Positions 24,293-32,350 of a stretch of DNA of 39,904 nucleotides are shown here, piece after piece. The stretch's first letter is position 1; every line of letters begins with the position of its first letter. The stretch lies in contig JBAUHN010000052.1 in NCBI GenBank assembly GCA_049680295.1, positions 1-39,904 on the forward strand, read 5' to 3'. The notes beneath the pieces were generated by a model that was not told where the DNA came from, made no database searches, and saw nothing but the letters and a program-made list of their open reading frames with translations. This DNA is from JBAUHN01 sp049680295 (GTDB lineage: Bacteria > Pseudomonadota > Alphaproteobacteria > Rhodobacterales > Rhodobacteraceae). Made by a program: the position numbers and the translations under genes.

Positions 24293-24321
24293 GCGCAATT
24301 GGCGGTCGCCAGTGATTGCGC
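24293..24321. terminator. Hairpin after COQ9, possible terminator
   Basis: GCGCAAT and ATTGCGC flank an inner TGGC/GCCA stem with a four-base loop and a three-base bulge. It lies between the COQ9 stop and the quinone oxidoreductase start. There is no T-run, so a role in termination or RNA stability is only suggested. Confidence 0.35.
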
Positions 24322-24375
24322 TGATGGCCGTGATGGGTAAAGGTGCGGGCAAATGATGACGAAAAGGACAGGGCA

Positions 24376-25362
24376 ATGACCAACATGATGCGCGTAATCG
24401 AGATCACAAAACCCGGTGGTCCTGAAGTTTTGCAAGTCACGCAACGCCAGGTACCTGCAGCGGCCCATGGTCAGGTGGTGATCAAGGTCGCATGGGCAGG
24501 TGTCAATCGCCCCGATGCGTTGCAACGCGCAGGAATGTATGCGCCCCCCCCATCGGCCAGCGATCTGCCCGGGCTAGAGGCGTCCGGCACAATCGTCAGC
24601 ATCGGCGATGGTGTCAGCGGGTGGGCCAAGGGCGATCAGGTCTGCGCCTTGTTGCCGGGCGGCGGATATGCGGAATATGTCGCAACCCCGGCGGCGCATT
24701 GTCTGCCAGTTCCAAGCAGTCTCAGCCTGAAAGAGGCAGCCTGCCTGCCGGAAACCTTCTTTACCGTATGGTCGAATGTGTTCACCCGTGGCCGGTTGAC
24801 CGCTGGCGAGCGTTTTTTGGTGCATGGCGGATCAAGCGGCATCGGCACGACTGCGATCCAACTGGCCCATGCCTTTGGCGCAAGGGTGTTTACGACGGCT
24901 GGATCGGACGAGAAATGCGCGGCCTGCGTCGCCTTGGGTGCAGAACGGGCGATCAACTACCGGGACGATGATTTTGTCACGGGACTGCGTGACGAAGGCG
25001 GCGCTGACCTGATCCTTGATATGGTAGGAGGCGATTATATCCCACGCAATATCAAAGCCTTGGCCGAGGATGGCCGGCTGGTGCAGATCGCCTTTCTGCA
25101 AGGGCCGAAAGTCGAGGTAAATTTTGCCACCCTGATGACCCGGCGCCTGACAATGACGGGCAGCACCCTGCGCCCACAAAGTGATCTTGCCAAGGCTCGT
25201 ATCGCACAAGATCTGCGCGAAGCTGTGTGGCCGCTGCTTGAGGCGCAAAAGGTGGCGCCAGTGATGGATCAGGAATTTGCGTTTGAGGACGCGGCAAAGG
25301 CCCATGCCCGGATGGAAAGCAGCGGACATATCGGCAAGATCGTCCTGAAGGTCGGCGGCTAA
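24376..25362 (+). CDS. NAD(P)H-quinone oxidoreductase (zinc-free MDR family)
   Basis: This 328-residue enzyme belongs to the medium-chain dehydrogenase/reductase superfamily, close to the PIG3/quinone oxidoreductase branch. The GroES-like N-terminal domain contains AWAGVNRPDALQRAGMY, and the Rossmann domain has VHGGSSGIGTTAIQLAHAFGA, the NADPH site. Zinc-binding cysteines of alcohol dehydrogenases are absent. It probably reduces quinones or enones in one- or two-electron steps. The ATG at 24376 has GGACAGGG upstream and is preferred over a GTG 33 bases earlier. Its stop overlaps the stop of the convergent RNase T2 gene by three bases. Confidence 0.92.
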   Translation: MTNMMRVIEITKPGGPEVLQVTQRQVPAAAHGQVVIKVAWAGVNRPDALQRAGMYAPPPSASDLPGLEASGTIVSIGDGVSGWAKGDQVCALLPGGGYAEYVATPAAHCLPVPSSLSLKEAACLPETFFTVWSNVFTRGRLTAGERFLVHGGSSGIGTTAIQLAHAFGARVFTTAGSDEKCAACVALGAERAINYRDDDFVTGLRDEGGADLILDMVGGDYIPRNIKALAEDGRLVQIAFLQGPKVEVNFATLMTRRLTMTGSTLRPQSDLAKARIAQDLREAVWPLLEAQKVAPVMDQEFAFEDAAKAHARMESSGHIGKIVLKVGG

Positions 25363-25988
25363 CGGATCGGTGCAAACACCGCGTCGCGCTGGGTGCAATC
25401 ACGCACCACGTCCTGACCGCACGGCACAAAGTCCAAATCGCGCGAAAGGCAGATGCGGGCCTCCTGGATGTGGCGGTTTTTGCAAGTGATGGTCAGCCCG
25501 TCCGGCTCGATTTCCGGGTTGGCCTTTAGAAAGGCCTCTTCGACCACCGAGGCGGGCAATCTCACCGTCCGGTCGAGTTTGCGAAACACGGCTGGACGGG
25601 TCACGCGACTGTAGGCCTGCCGTGACAAGGCATAGTAGTCGGCGGCATCCAGCCCCGAACAAACCCCGTGTTTCTTCCATTGATGCCAGGCCAGCCCGCT
25701 GGTGCCCATCACATCGGCCATGGCTTTGGTCATACGGCGGCTTGGGGCGCGATATTCGCTGCGACAATAGGAGGGGTAGCCGCGGTGGAATTGCGGCCAA
25801 AGCCCGTGCAAAATCCAGCCGTGGTCATGTCTGGCATCACATTGTTCAGAGCTTTGCGCGTCGCCGGTCAGCGCACACCAGTTCGGCGACCAGCTAAGCG
25901 ATAGCACGTAGTAGTCAAACTCCCCCGGTTTTTCACCCTCGGCCATGGCGGGCAGGGCCAGTATCAGCCAGATCAAAAGCGCGCGCAT
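25359..25988 (-). CDS. Ribonuclease T2 family protein
   Basis: This 209-residue secreted RNase has a signal peptide (about 1-16, ending ALPAMA) and acts in the periplasm. The first active-site block WILHGLWPQ contains His61. The second, WHQWKKHGVC, has His102, Lys106 and His107, but the catalytic Glu of the usual HEWxKHG is Gln103 (codon CAA). Eight or so cysteines suggest disulfides. RNase T2 enzymes cut single-stranded RNA to 2',3'-cyclic nucleotides for scavenging. The Glu-to-Gln change may lower activity, although similar sequences may be common in this lineage; I cannot check. It ends in a tail-to-tail overlap with the quinone oxidoreductase gene. Confidence 0.92.
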   Translation of the reverse strand: MRALLIWLILALPAMAEGEKPGEFDYYVLSLSWSPNWCALTGDAQSSEQCDARHDHGWILHGLWPQFHRGYPSYCRSEYRAPSRRMTKAMADVMGTSGLAWHQWKKHGVCSGLDAADYYALSRQAYSRVTRPAVFRKLDRTVRLPASVVEEAFLKANPEIEPDGLTITCKNRHIQEARICLSRDLDFVPCGQDVVRDCTQRDAVFAPIR

Positions 25989-26117
25989 TGGGGTCTTTCC
26001 TTATCGAATTGCGTTGACTATATAGGCTTCAAGTTCCCCCACAATGGAAACCGTTCTGCCTAAGGCAGGACAGCCAGTTTCAGGCGACGGGGAAGGTTTG
26101 TTCAAAGGAGCGATAAC

Positions 26118-26882
26118 ATGGCAAAACCGATTATGGCCAAAGCCACAGCAGTCTGGCTGGTCGACAACACTACAATCAGTTTCAAGCAGATCGCCGATTT
26201 TGTCGGCATGCATGAATTGGAAGTCCAGGGCATTGCCGATGGCGATGTGGCGACAGGCGTCAAAGGTTTTGACCCGATTGCCAACAACCAGTTGACGCAG
26301 GATGAGATTGACGCCGCCCAAGGTAGCGTGACGCACAAACTGCAATTGAAATTCCACGCCGCAGCCCAGGGCGAGGAAAAACGCCGTGGACCGCGTTATA
26401 CGCCCCTGTCCAAACGGCAGGACCGTCCGGCATCGATCTATTGGCTGGTGAAATTCCATCCCGAACTGACCGATGGTCAGGTCAGCAAACTGGTGGGCAC
26501 AACCAAGCCGACCATTCAGGCGATCCGCGACCGCACCCATTGGAATATGTCCAATATTCAGCCGATTGATCCGGTGGCGTTGGGGCTGTGCAAACAATCA
26601 GAACTTGACGCTGCCGTGCAAAAGGCGGCTGCCAAAAAGGCCGCAGATGCGCCGGTGATGACCGATGATGAACGTCGCAAACTGGTCAGCACGGAAACAT
26701 CGCTGGGCATGGAGGCTGAGCCGAAGATCCCGACAGCGATCGAAGGGCTGGAAACCTTTACGCTATCGGGCAATCCGTCCGAAGATGATGACGAAGAAGA
26801 CAAGGGCGATTATTCGGACGCCGACAGCTTCTTCAACATCCCCGAGGATGCAGAAGACAAAGACGACGATAAGAAATCCTAG
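26118..26882 (+). CDS. trcR: Cell cycle transcriptional regulator TrcR (DUF1013)
   Basis: This 254-residue protein matches the DUF1013/TrcR family found across alphaproteobacteria. AKATAVWLVDNTTISFKQIADFVGMHELEVQGIADGD holds a first helix-turn-helix-like unit. A second occurs at SIYWLVKFHPELTDGQVSKLVGTTKPTIQAIRDRTHW. The C terminus (about 215-254) is very acidic (DDDEED, EDAEDKDDDKK). It is thought to bind DNA and link to cell-cycle control; target genes are not known from this window. An AAAGGAG ribosome binding site lies seven bases before the ATG. It is monocistronic, ending in a strong terminator. Confidence 0.93.
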   Translation: MAKPIMAKATAVWLVDNTTISFKQIADFVGMHELEVQGIADGDVATGVKGFDPIANNQLTQDEIDAAQGSVTHKLQLKFHAAAQGEEKRRGPRYTPLSKRQDRPASIYWLVKFHPELTDGQVSKLVGTTKPTIQAIRDRTHWNMSNIQPIDPVALGLCKQSELDAAVQKAAAKKAADAPVMTDDERRKLVSTETSLGMEAEPKIPTAIEGLETFTLSGNPSEDDDEEDKGDYSDADSFFNIPEDAEDKDDDKKS

Positions 26883-26912
26883 ACCTTCGGGTCGATCCCT
26901 TTTCGAAACACC

Positions 26913-26946
26913 AAAGCCCTGCGCCTTACCGCGCGGGGCTTTTTTT
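26913..26946 (+). terminator. Intrinsic terminator of trcR
   Basis: AAAGCCCTGCGC (26913-26924) pairs with GCGCGGGGCTTT (26931-26942) with one G-T wobble around CTTACC, followed by a T-run to 26946. It starts 31 bases after the trcR stop. Confidence 0.9.
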
Positions 26947-27009
26947 GCGGCGTATTGAAATTTTTTCGGACGGCCAGATTTTACCGCTTGAACGAATCAT
27001 CAAAAGGCT

Positions 27010-27152
27010 TAAACGCAGCCAGACAGACGCCAACGCACGCGCCTCTGGCCGGTCAGTTCTTAATCTGACTGACCCGCGTTTATGCAGCGACGGTAACGTC
27101 TCTTGAAACGACCTTTGGGTGCTCCCGCCCCACTTGCTCTTTGGAGATGACC
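27010..27152 (+). ncRNA. Structured 5' leader of ornithine decarboxylase, probably the alphaproteobacterial speF leader
   Basis: The roughly 140 bases before the decarboxylase gene hold several phased hairpins. GCCAGA/TCTGGC pair across 27018-27049; GGTCAGT/ACTGACC pair across 27051-27074; GACG/CGTC close a GTAA tetraloop at 27089-27100; and CTC/GAG may hide the ribosome binding site just before the ATG. An unpaired stretch after the tetraloop stem (TCTTGAAACGACCTTTGGG) looks conserved in type. An alphaproteobacterial speF leader upstream of ornithine decarboxylase genes is a known RNA family; I match it by location and structure, not by alignment. A weak promoter, TTGAAC (26988-26993) then TAAACG (27010-27015) at 16 bases, would begin transcription near 27021. 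A four-codon frame, M-Q-R-R-stop, lies at 27082-27096. Confidence 0.6.
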
Positions 27153-28325
27153 ATGAATGCTGCAGTCTTTGGCGCCTCGTGCGCCGACACCCCTATTGTG
27201 ACCGATGCCGCCGCTGCTTTTATCGCGGCTAACGATTTTGATATGCCAACTTTGGTGATCAGTCGTGACCGGATTACTGCACTGTTTGATGCGTTGAATG
27301 CAGGTCTGGGGCGTGCCCACATTCATTACGCGGTCAAGGCGAACCCTGCTGCCGAAATCATTCGGATGTTGGTCAAAAAGGGCTCTGGTTTTGATGCGGC
27401 GTCGCGCCAGGAGATTGAGCTTTGCCTCAGCCAGGGCGCGAACCCAGCGCATATTTCGTTTGGCAACACCATCAAACGTGCCTCGGACATCGCATTCGCC
27501 TTTAGCGCGGGTGTGACCCTTTTCGCTGCCGACAGTACGGCCGAGCTGGATAAGATCGCGGCTCATGCCCCCGGCGCACGCGTCTATCTGCGTCTGATCG
27601 TCGAGAATTCGCTGGCAGACTGGCCACTAAGCCGCAAGTTTGGTTGCGCGCCGTCGATGTTGCCCGATTTGCTGGATCACGCGCGTGATGCAGGTCTGGT
27701 GCCATATGGCCTGTCCTTCCATGTTGGATCGCAAACCCGCGAGGCTGCGTTCTGGAACCCGGTTCTGGATCAGGTGGCCCCGCTTTGGCATGCTGCCCGC
27801 GCTGCGGGCCATGACCTGCAATTGCTGAACATCGGCGGTGGCTTTCCTGCGTTTTATGGCCAGTCGGTGCAGGCACCGCGCGATTATGCGGCCGACGTCA
27901 TGTCGGCTGTCACTGCGCGCTTTGGCGATGTGGCCCAGATCATGGCGGAACCCGGTCGCGGTATGGTCGCCGAGGCCGGTCATATCGTGGCCGAAGTGAT
28001 GCTGGTATCCAGGAAATCTGAGGATGATCTGCACCGCTGGGTCTATCTGGACATTGGCCGCTTTTCCGGGCTGGCCGAGACCGAAGGCGAAGCGATCCGC
28101 TATCAGTTCACCACCCGCCATGATGGCGGCGAGATGGGCCCTTGTGTGCTGGCAGGCCCGTCGTGCGACAGCGCTGATATTCTTTATGAAAAGCGTCCGG
28201 TACAATTGCCTTTGGCATTGCGTGACGGCGACCGGATCATTATCCGCAATTGTGGGGCCTATACGTCGAGCTATTCATCAGTGGGCTTCAATGGATTTCC
28301 GCCGCTGGATGTGGTCGTTTTATAA
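27153..28325 (+). CDS. Ornithine decarboxylase (type III fold, PLP-dependent)
   Basis: This 390-residue enzyme makes putrescine from ornithine with pyridoxal phosphate. Lys62 in HYAVKANP forms the PLP Schiff base; FHVGSQ, NIGGGFPAFY and EPGRGMVAEAG are the phosphate and cofactor segments of the alanine-racemase-like barrel. Cys338 in GPSCDSADILYEK is the C-terminal active-site cysteine shared by ornithine and lysine decarboxylases. Lysine as an additional substrate is possible. The frame opens at TTG 27141, but the ATG at 27153 has GGAG six bases ahead. Expression is probably controlled by the preceding leader RNA. A terminator follows, separating it from the convergent operon that includes a gamma-glutamyl-amine-ligase-like gene. 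Confidence 0.93.
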   Translation: MNAAVFGASCADTPIVTDAAAAFIAANDFDMPTLVISRDRITALFDALNAGLGRAHIHYAVKANPAAEIIRMLVKKGSGFDAASRQEIELCLSQGANPAHISFGNTIKRASDIAFAFSAGVTLFAADSTAELDKIAAHAPGARVYLRLIVENSLADWPLSRKFGCAPSMLPDLLDHARDAGLVPYGLSFHVGSQTREAAFWNPVLDQVAPLWHAARAAGHDLQLLNIGGGFPAFYGQSVQAPRDYAADVMSAVTARFGDVAQIMAEPGRGMVAEAGHIVAEVMLVSRKSEDDLHRWVYLDIGRFSGLAETEGEAIRYQFTTRHDGGEMGPCVLAGPSCDSADILYEKRPVQLPLALRDGDRIIIRNCGAYTSSYSSVGFNGFPPLDVVVL

Positions 28326-28347
28326 AACGCCCGTCGCGCGGAACAAG

Positions 28348-28377
28348 AACCGCCTGCTTTGGGAGGAGCAGGCGGTT
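28348..28377 (+). terminator. Intrinsic terminator of the ornithine decarboxylase gene
   Basis: AACCGCCTGCT (28348-28358) and AGCAGGCGGTT (28367-28377) form a perfect 11-base stem with an eight-base loop and a T-run on the plus strand. It also sits just after the stop of the convergent alcohol dehydrogenase gene, where its T-tail is weaker, so it may serve both. Confidence 0.9.
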
Positions 28378-28395
28378 TTTCGTTTCTACGACCGC

Positions 28396-29541
28396 TTAGA
28401 AACAGGCCAGCAGCAGTTCCTTGGTGTTGGTCTCGGTCATCTTGACCGGATTTCCACCGCAGCTTGGGTCCTGCAAGGCGGATGCCACCAAAGCATCGAC
28501 ATCAGGATCGGTGACGCCCAGTTCTGTCAGGTTTTTTGGAATGCCCAACTGCGCATTCAATTCGCCCACGTAATTGTGAAACCCGTCAAAGCCGCCCGAG
28601 ATGCTGAGGTAATTGGCGGCTTGTGCAATTTTTCGACGTACTTTGGTACGGTTAAAGGTCAGCACATGCTGCATCACCACGGCATTGGTGGTTCCGTGAT
28701 GGGTGTGATGCACAGCGCCAATGGGATGTGACAGGGCATGGATCGCGCCCAGACCTTTTTGGAATGCCGTGGCCCCCATGGCGGCGGCTGACATCATATG
28801 GGCGCGGGCCTTTATGTTGGTGCCGTCCTCAAAGGCCAGGGGCAGGTTTTCCTTGACCAACCGCATGCCTTCCAGTGCCATGCCCTGGCTCATCGGGTGG
28901 TAGTGCGGCGAGCAATAGGCCTCAAGACAATGGGCGAAAGCGTCCATGCCGGTGCCCGCAGTAATCATCGGTGGCATGCCGACCGTCAGTTCAGGGTCAC
29001 AGATGACAACTGTGGGCAAGAATTTCGGGTGAAAGATAATCTTTTTTTCGTGGGTTTGCGAATTGGTGATAACGCTGGCGCGCCCCACTTCTGACCCGGT
29101 ACCTGCCGTGGTTGGAATGGCCACAATCGGGGCAATGGCGTCTGCGTCTGCGCGGGTCCACCAGTCGCCCACATCCTCAAAATCCCACAAGGGCCGGGTT
29201 TGACCCGCCATAAAAGCCACCAGTTTTCCCAGATCCAAACCCGATCCGCCGCCAAAGGCAATCACCCCGTCATGCCCGCCTGCGCGGTAGGCGGCGATAC
29301 CCGCCTCGGCATTGATTTCGGTCGGGTTTGGATCAACATCTGCAAACATCGCCCGGCCCAGGCCGGCGGCTTCCAGCAGATCAAGCGTGGCTTGGGTGAT
29401 TGGCAGGTTGGCCAGGCCTTTGTCGGTCACCAGCAGGGGTTTGGAAATCCCTGCGGCAGCACAGGCGTCTGCGATCTCGGAAATGCGGCCTGCGCCGAAA
29501 CGGATAGCGGTCGGGTAGGACCAGTTGGCGGTCAATGTCAT
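28396..29541 (-). CDS. Iron-containing alcohol dehydrogenase
   Basis: This 381-residue group III NAD(P)-dependent alcohol dehydrogenase has FGGGSGLD (NAD site), PTTAGTGSEVG, and the Fe ligands in GMDAFAHCLEAYCSP (Asp and His) and GAIHALSHPIGAVHHTHHG (His). It oxidises a primary alcohol to the aldehyde or runs in reverse. It is the last gene of the minus-strand cluster, four bases after the aldehyde dehydrogenase stop, so the two enzymes probably act on successive alcohol and aldehyde intermediates. Its substrate within this gene set is unknown. Confidence 0.93.
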   Translation of the reverse strand: MTLTANWSYPTAIRFGAGRISEIADACAAAGISKPLLVTDKGLANLPITQATLDLLEAAGLGRAMFADVDPNPTEINAEAGIAAYRAGGHDGVIAFGGGSGLDLGKLVAFMAGQTRPLWDFEDVGDWWTRADADAIAPIVAIPTTAGTGSEVGRASVITNSQTHEKKIIFHPKFLPTVVICDPELTVGMPPMITAGTGMDAFAHCLEAYCSPHYHPMSQGMALEGMRLVKENLPLAFEDGTNIKARAHMMSAAAMGATAFQKGLGAIHALSHPIGAVHHTHHGTTNAVVMQHVLTFNRTKVRRKIAQAANYLSISGGFDGFHNYVGELNAQLGIPKNLTELGVTDPDVDALVASALQDPSCGGNPVKMTETNTKELLLACF

Positions 29542-29545
29542 CGGA

Positions 29546-30916
29546 TCAGGCCTTTTTCATATGATAGGATTTGGGACGCGTCAGGTTGTGGTAACCGATC
29601 ACAGACAGGCCGCCACCTCGCCCGGTATCTTTGCAACCAGTCCAGCACAAGCCCGGATCAAGATAATCTGCACGGTTCATAAAGACGGTACCTGTGTCGA
29701 TCTGATCGGCAATGCGTTCTGCGCGCCCGGCGTCTTTGGTCCATAGCGATGCGGTCAGCCCGTAGTCGCTGTCGTTCATCAGAGTGATGGCCTCGCTGTC
29801 GGTTTTGACCGGCATGATGCCAACGACAGGTCCAAAGCTTTCGTCGCGCATCACGGACATGGAATGATCCACGCCTGTCAAAATCTGCGGCATCAGATAG
29901 GCGCCTTTGTCGGCTGGAAACCTGGCAGGGTCGATCAGGGCGGTGGCCCCTGCTGCCACCGCATCCGCCGTTTGCTTGCGCACCGCGTCGGCAAAGCGGG
30001 TTTGCGCCATCGGTCCGAGGGTGGTTTCCGGATCAAGCGGATTGCCAAGCTTGTAGCCGTTCACAATCTGCACGGCCTTATCGACAAAGCTGTCAAACAA
30101 GCCTTCAGCGACGTAGATACGTTCAATCCCGCAACAGCATTGCCCGGAATTGAACATCGCCCCGTCGATCAGCGTGTCGACGGCGGCATCAAGATTGGCG
30201 TCCTCCATGACATAACCGGGGTCTTTGCCACCCAGTTCCAGCCCCAAACCGGTAAACGTACCGCTGGCTGCAGCCTCCATCGCGCGGCCGCCGCTGACGG
30301 ATCCAGTAAAGTTAACAAACCCGAATGAGCGCGCGGCGATCAGATCGGATGTGGTCTGGTGGTCCAGAAACAGGTTTTGGAAAACTTCAGGCGGCACGCC
30401 CGCATCGACAAACGCCTGGGCCAGTCGTTCGCCGACCAGAGGGGTTTGGCTGGCGTGTTTCAGGATCACCGCATTGCCCGCAATCAGCGCTGGTGCGACC
30501 GTATTGATCGCGGTCATATAGGGGTAATTCCACGGTGCAACGATCAGCACGACCCCATGTGGCACCCGTTTGATCATGCGGCGAAAGGCATTGCTGTCTT
30601 CCAGCATGATCGGGGCAAGCGCGTCTTGCGCAATCTGCGCCATATAGGAGGCACGTTCGTCAAAGCCGCCAAATTCACCGCCATAGCGCACGGGCCGCCC
30701 CATCTGCCAGGCAAGTTCCGGCACGATGTCGTCGTTCATTTTGCCGATATTGGCAACTCCGGCCTGCACCAGGGCAATCCGGTCTTGCAAGGGTCGCGCG
30801 GCCCAATCTGATTGTGCCGACTTGGCGGCTGCGACGGCAGAGGCGGCTTGCGCCGCTGAAAACACCTGCCGGGTGGCATAGACTGACCCGTCGATGGGAG
30901 AAATACATTTGATCAT
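29546..30916 (-). CDS. Aldehyde dehydrogenase family protein in the gamma-glutamyl cluster
   Basis: This 456-residue NAD(P)-dependent aldehyde dehydrogenase has APWNYPYMT near 127, catalytic Glu228 in LELGGK, and catalytic Cys261 in GQCCCG. It lacks the long N terminus of some relatives but is complete. The frame begins at a TTG, but the ATG at 30916 follows AAAGGG and starts the family's usual N terminus. It lies four bases after the glutamine-synthetase-like gene and four before the alcohol dehydrogenase, consistent with oxidation of a gamma-glutamylated amino aldehyde to its acid, like PuuC in the putrescine route. Substrate inferred from context only. Confidence 0.92.
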   Translation of the reverse strand: MIKCISPIDGSVYATRQVFSAAQAASAVAAAKSAQSDWAARPLQDRIALVQAGVANIGKMNDDIVPELAWQMGRPVRYGGEFGGFDERASYMAQIAQDALAPIMLEDSNAFRRMIKRVPHGVVLIVAPWNYPYMTAINTVAPALIAGNAVILKHASQTPLVGERLAQAFVDAGVPPEVFQNLFLDHQTTSDLIAARSFGFVNFTGSVSGGRAMEAAASGTFTGLGLELGGKDPGYVMEDANLDAAVDTLIDGAMFNSGQCCCGIERIYVAEGLFDSFVDKAVQIVNGYKLGNPLDPETTLGPMAQTRFADAVRKQTADAVAAGATALIDPARFPADKGAYLMPQILTGVDHSMSVMRDESFGPVVGIMPVKTDSEAITLMNDSDYGLTASLWTKDAGRAERIADQIDTGTVFMNRADYLDPGLCWTGCKDTGRGGGLSVIGYHNLTRPKSYHMKKA

Positions 30917-30920
30917 CGTC

Positions 30921-32285
30921 TCAGGCCCTTTCAAATCCGCGGGCGATTTCCCAGTCGGTGACCGCTTTGTCGAATTCCTCTTGTTCCCATTCCGCCGCGC
31001 GGGTGTAGTGGTCGATCACATCGTCGCCCATGGCCGCGCGCAGCATGTCCGATCCGCGCAGAGTGTCGGTTGCCGCGCGCAGGGTTTGCGGGATATCGCG
31101 GGCTTTGGCGTCCTCGTAGACATCGCCGGTGGTGGGCGGTGCCAGTGTCATTCGATCTTCGATGCCTTTGATGCCTGCGGCCAGCATCGCGGCCTGGGCG
31201 AGGTACGGGTTCAGGTCTGACCCGCCGATGCGGCATTCCACGCGCACGCCTTTGGTGCCTGCCCCACACAGACGGAATCCGGCGGTGCGGTTGTCGACGG
31301 ACCAGACGGTTTTGGTTGGCGCGAATGTGCCCTTCGCAAAGCGTTTGTAGCTGTTAACGTATGGGGCCAGAAAATACGTGTAATCAGGGGCATAAGTGAT
31401 CAATCCGGCCATGTAATGCTGCATCAGTTCGGACATGCCCAGATCCCCCTTGGGGTCATGGAACAGCGGTTTGCCGTCTTGCCACAGAGATTGGTGCACA
31501 TGGCTGGAACTGCCCACACGGTCGGCGGCCCATTTGGGTAAGAATGTCGCTGCATGGCCTTGGGCCCAAGCGATTTCCTTGACCGCATGTTTGGCGATGG
31601 AATGATAGTCAGCACAATCAAGGGCTTGCGAATAGCGGATGTTCAGCTCTTCCTGACCGGCCTCGGCCTCGCCCTTGGTGTTTTCCACCGGGATGCCTGC
31701 AGCGTATAGGTGGTTACGCAGGGGGCGCATGATGCTTTCTTCTTTGGTGGTCTGGAGGATGTGATAATCTTCATTGTAGCCGCTGATCGGCGTCAGATCG
31801 CGAAAGCCGCCTTTGCGGATATCGTCAAAGCTGCGCTCAAACAGGAAAAATTCAAGCTCGGTCGCCATCATTGCGGTAAAGCCAAGCGTTTCCAGCTTTG
31901 CAATCTGTTTTTTCAGGATGGCGCGGGGGGAATGGGGGACCGGCGCGTGGGTGTTGTGGTCAAGTATGTCACACAGCACCATCACAGTTGCCTCCAGCCA
32001 CGGCACAGGCCGGAGCGTGCCCAGATCAGGCTGCATCACATAATCGCCGTAACCTGCCTGCCAACTGGTCGAGGCATAGCCATCGGGCGTTGCCATTTCG
32101 AGATCGGTTGCCAGCAGATAATTGCAGCAATGGGTCTCGGCGTGCGAATGGGTGATGAAATTTTCGGCGTGAAACCGTTTGCCCATCAGGCGCCCTTGCA
32201 TGTCCACAAAACACACCAGTACAGTGTCGACGCTGCCAACGGCGACGCGGGATTTCAGGTCATCAAAGCTAAGCGATTGGGTCAT
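30921..32285 (-). CDS. Glutamine synthetase family protein (gamma-glutamyl-amine ligase-like)
   Basis: This 454-residue ATP-dependent ligase belongs to the glutamine synthetase superfamily. The metal and ATP sites appear as ATELEFFLF, EAEAGQEELN, SSHVHQSLW, KRFAKGTFAPTKTVWSVDNRTAGFR, and VECRIGGSDLNPYLAQA. The adenylylation Tyr and full nitrogen-assimilation features of GlnA are lacking, so it is PuuA/GlnT-like: it probably joins glutamate to an amine to form a gamma-glutamylamide. It precedes ALDH and ADH genes and follows the TRAP substrate-binding gene, so a taken-up amine is the likely substrate. The ATG at 32285 (with GGAACG upstream) is preferred to the earlier in-frame start. Confidence 0.9.
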   Translation of the reverse strand: MTQSLSFDDLKSRVAVGSVDTVLVCFVDMQGRLMGKRFHAENFITHSHAETHCCNYLLATDLEMATPDGYASTSWQAGYGDYVMQPDLGTLRPVPWLEATVMVLCDILDHNTHAPVPHSPRAILKKQIAKLETLGFTAMMATELEFFLFERSFDDIRKGGFRDLTPISGYNEDYHILQTTKEESIMRPLRNHLYAAGIPVENTKGEAEAGQEELNIRYSQALDCADYHSIAKHAVKEIAWAQGHAATFLPKWAADRVGSSSHVHQSLWQDGKPLFHDPKGDLGMSELMQHYMAGLITYAPDYTYFLAPYVNSYKRFAKGTFAPTKTVWSVDNRTAGFRLCGAGTKGVRVECRIGGSDLNPYLAQAAMLAAGIKGIEDRMTLAPPTTGDVYEDAKARDIPQTLRAATDTLRGSDMLRAAMGDDVIDHYTRAAEWEQEEFDKAVTDWEIARGFERA

Positions 32286-32350
32286 GTGCGTTCCATCCGA
32301 AAAAGGGAATTCGGGGGGCACTGTGTTGCGCCCCCCAATAGGCAGTCAGG

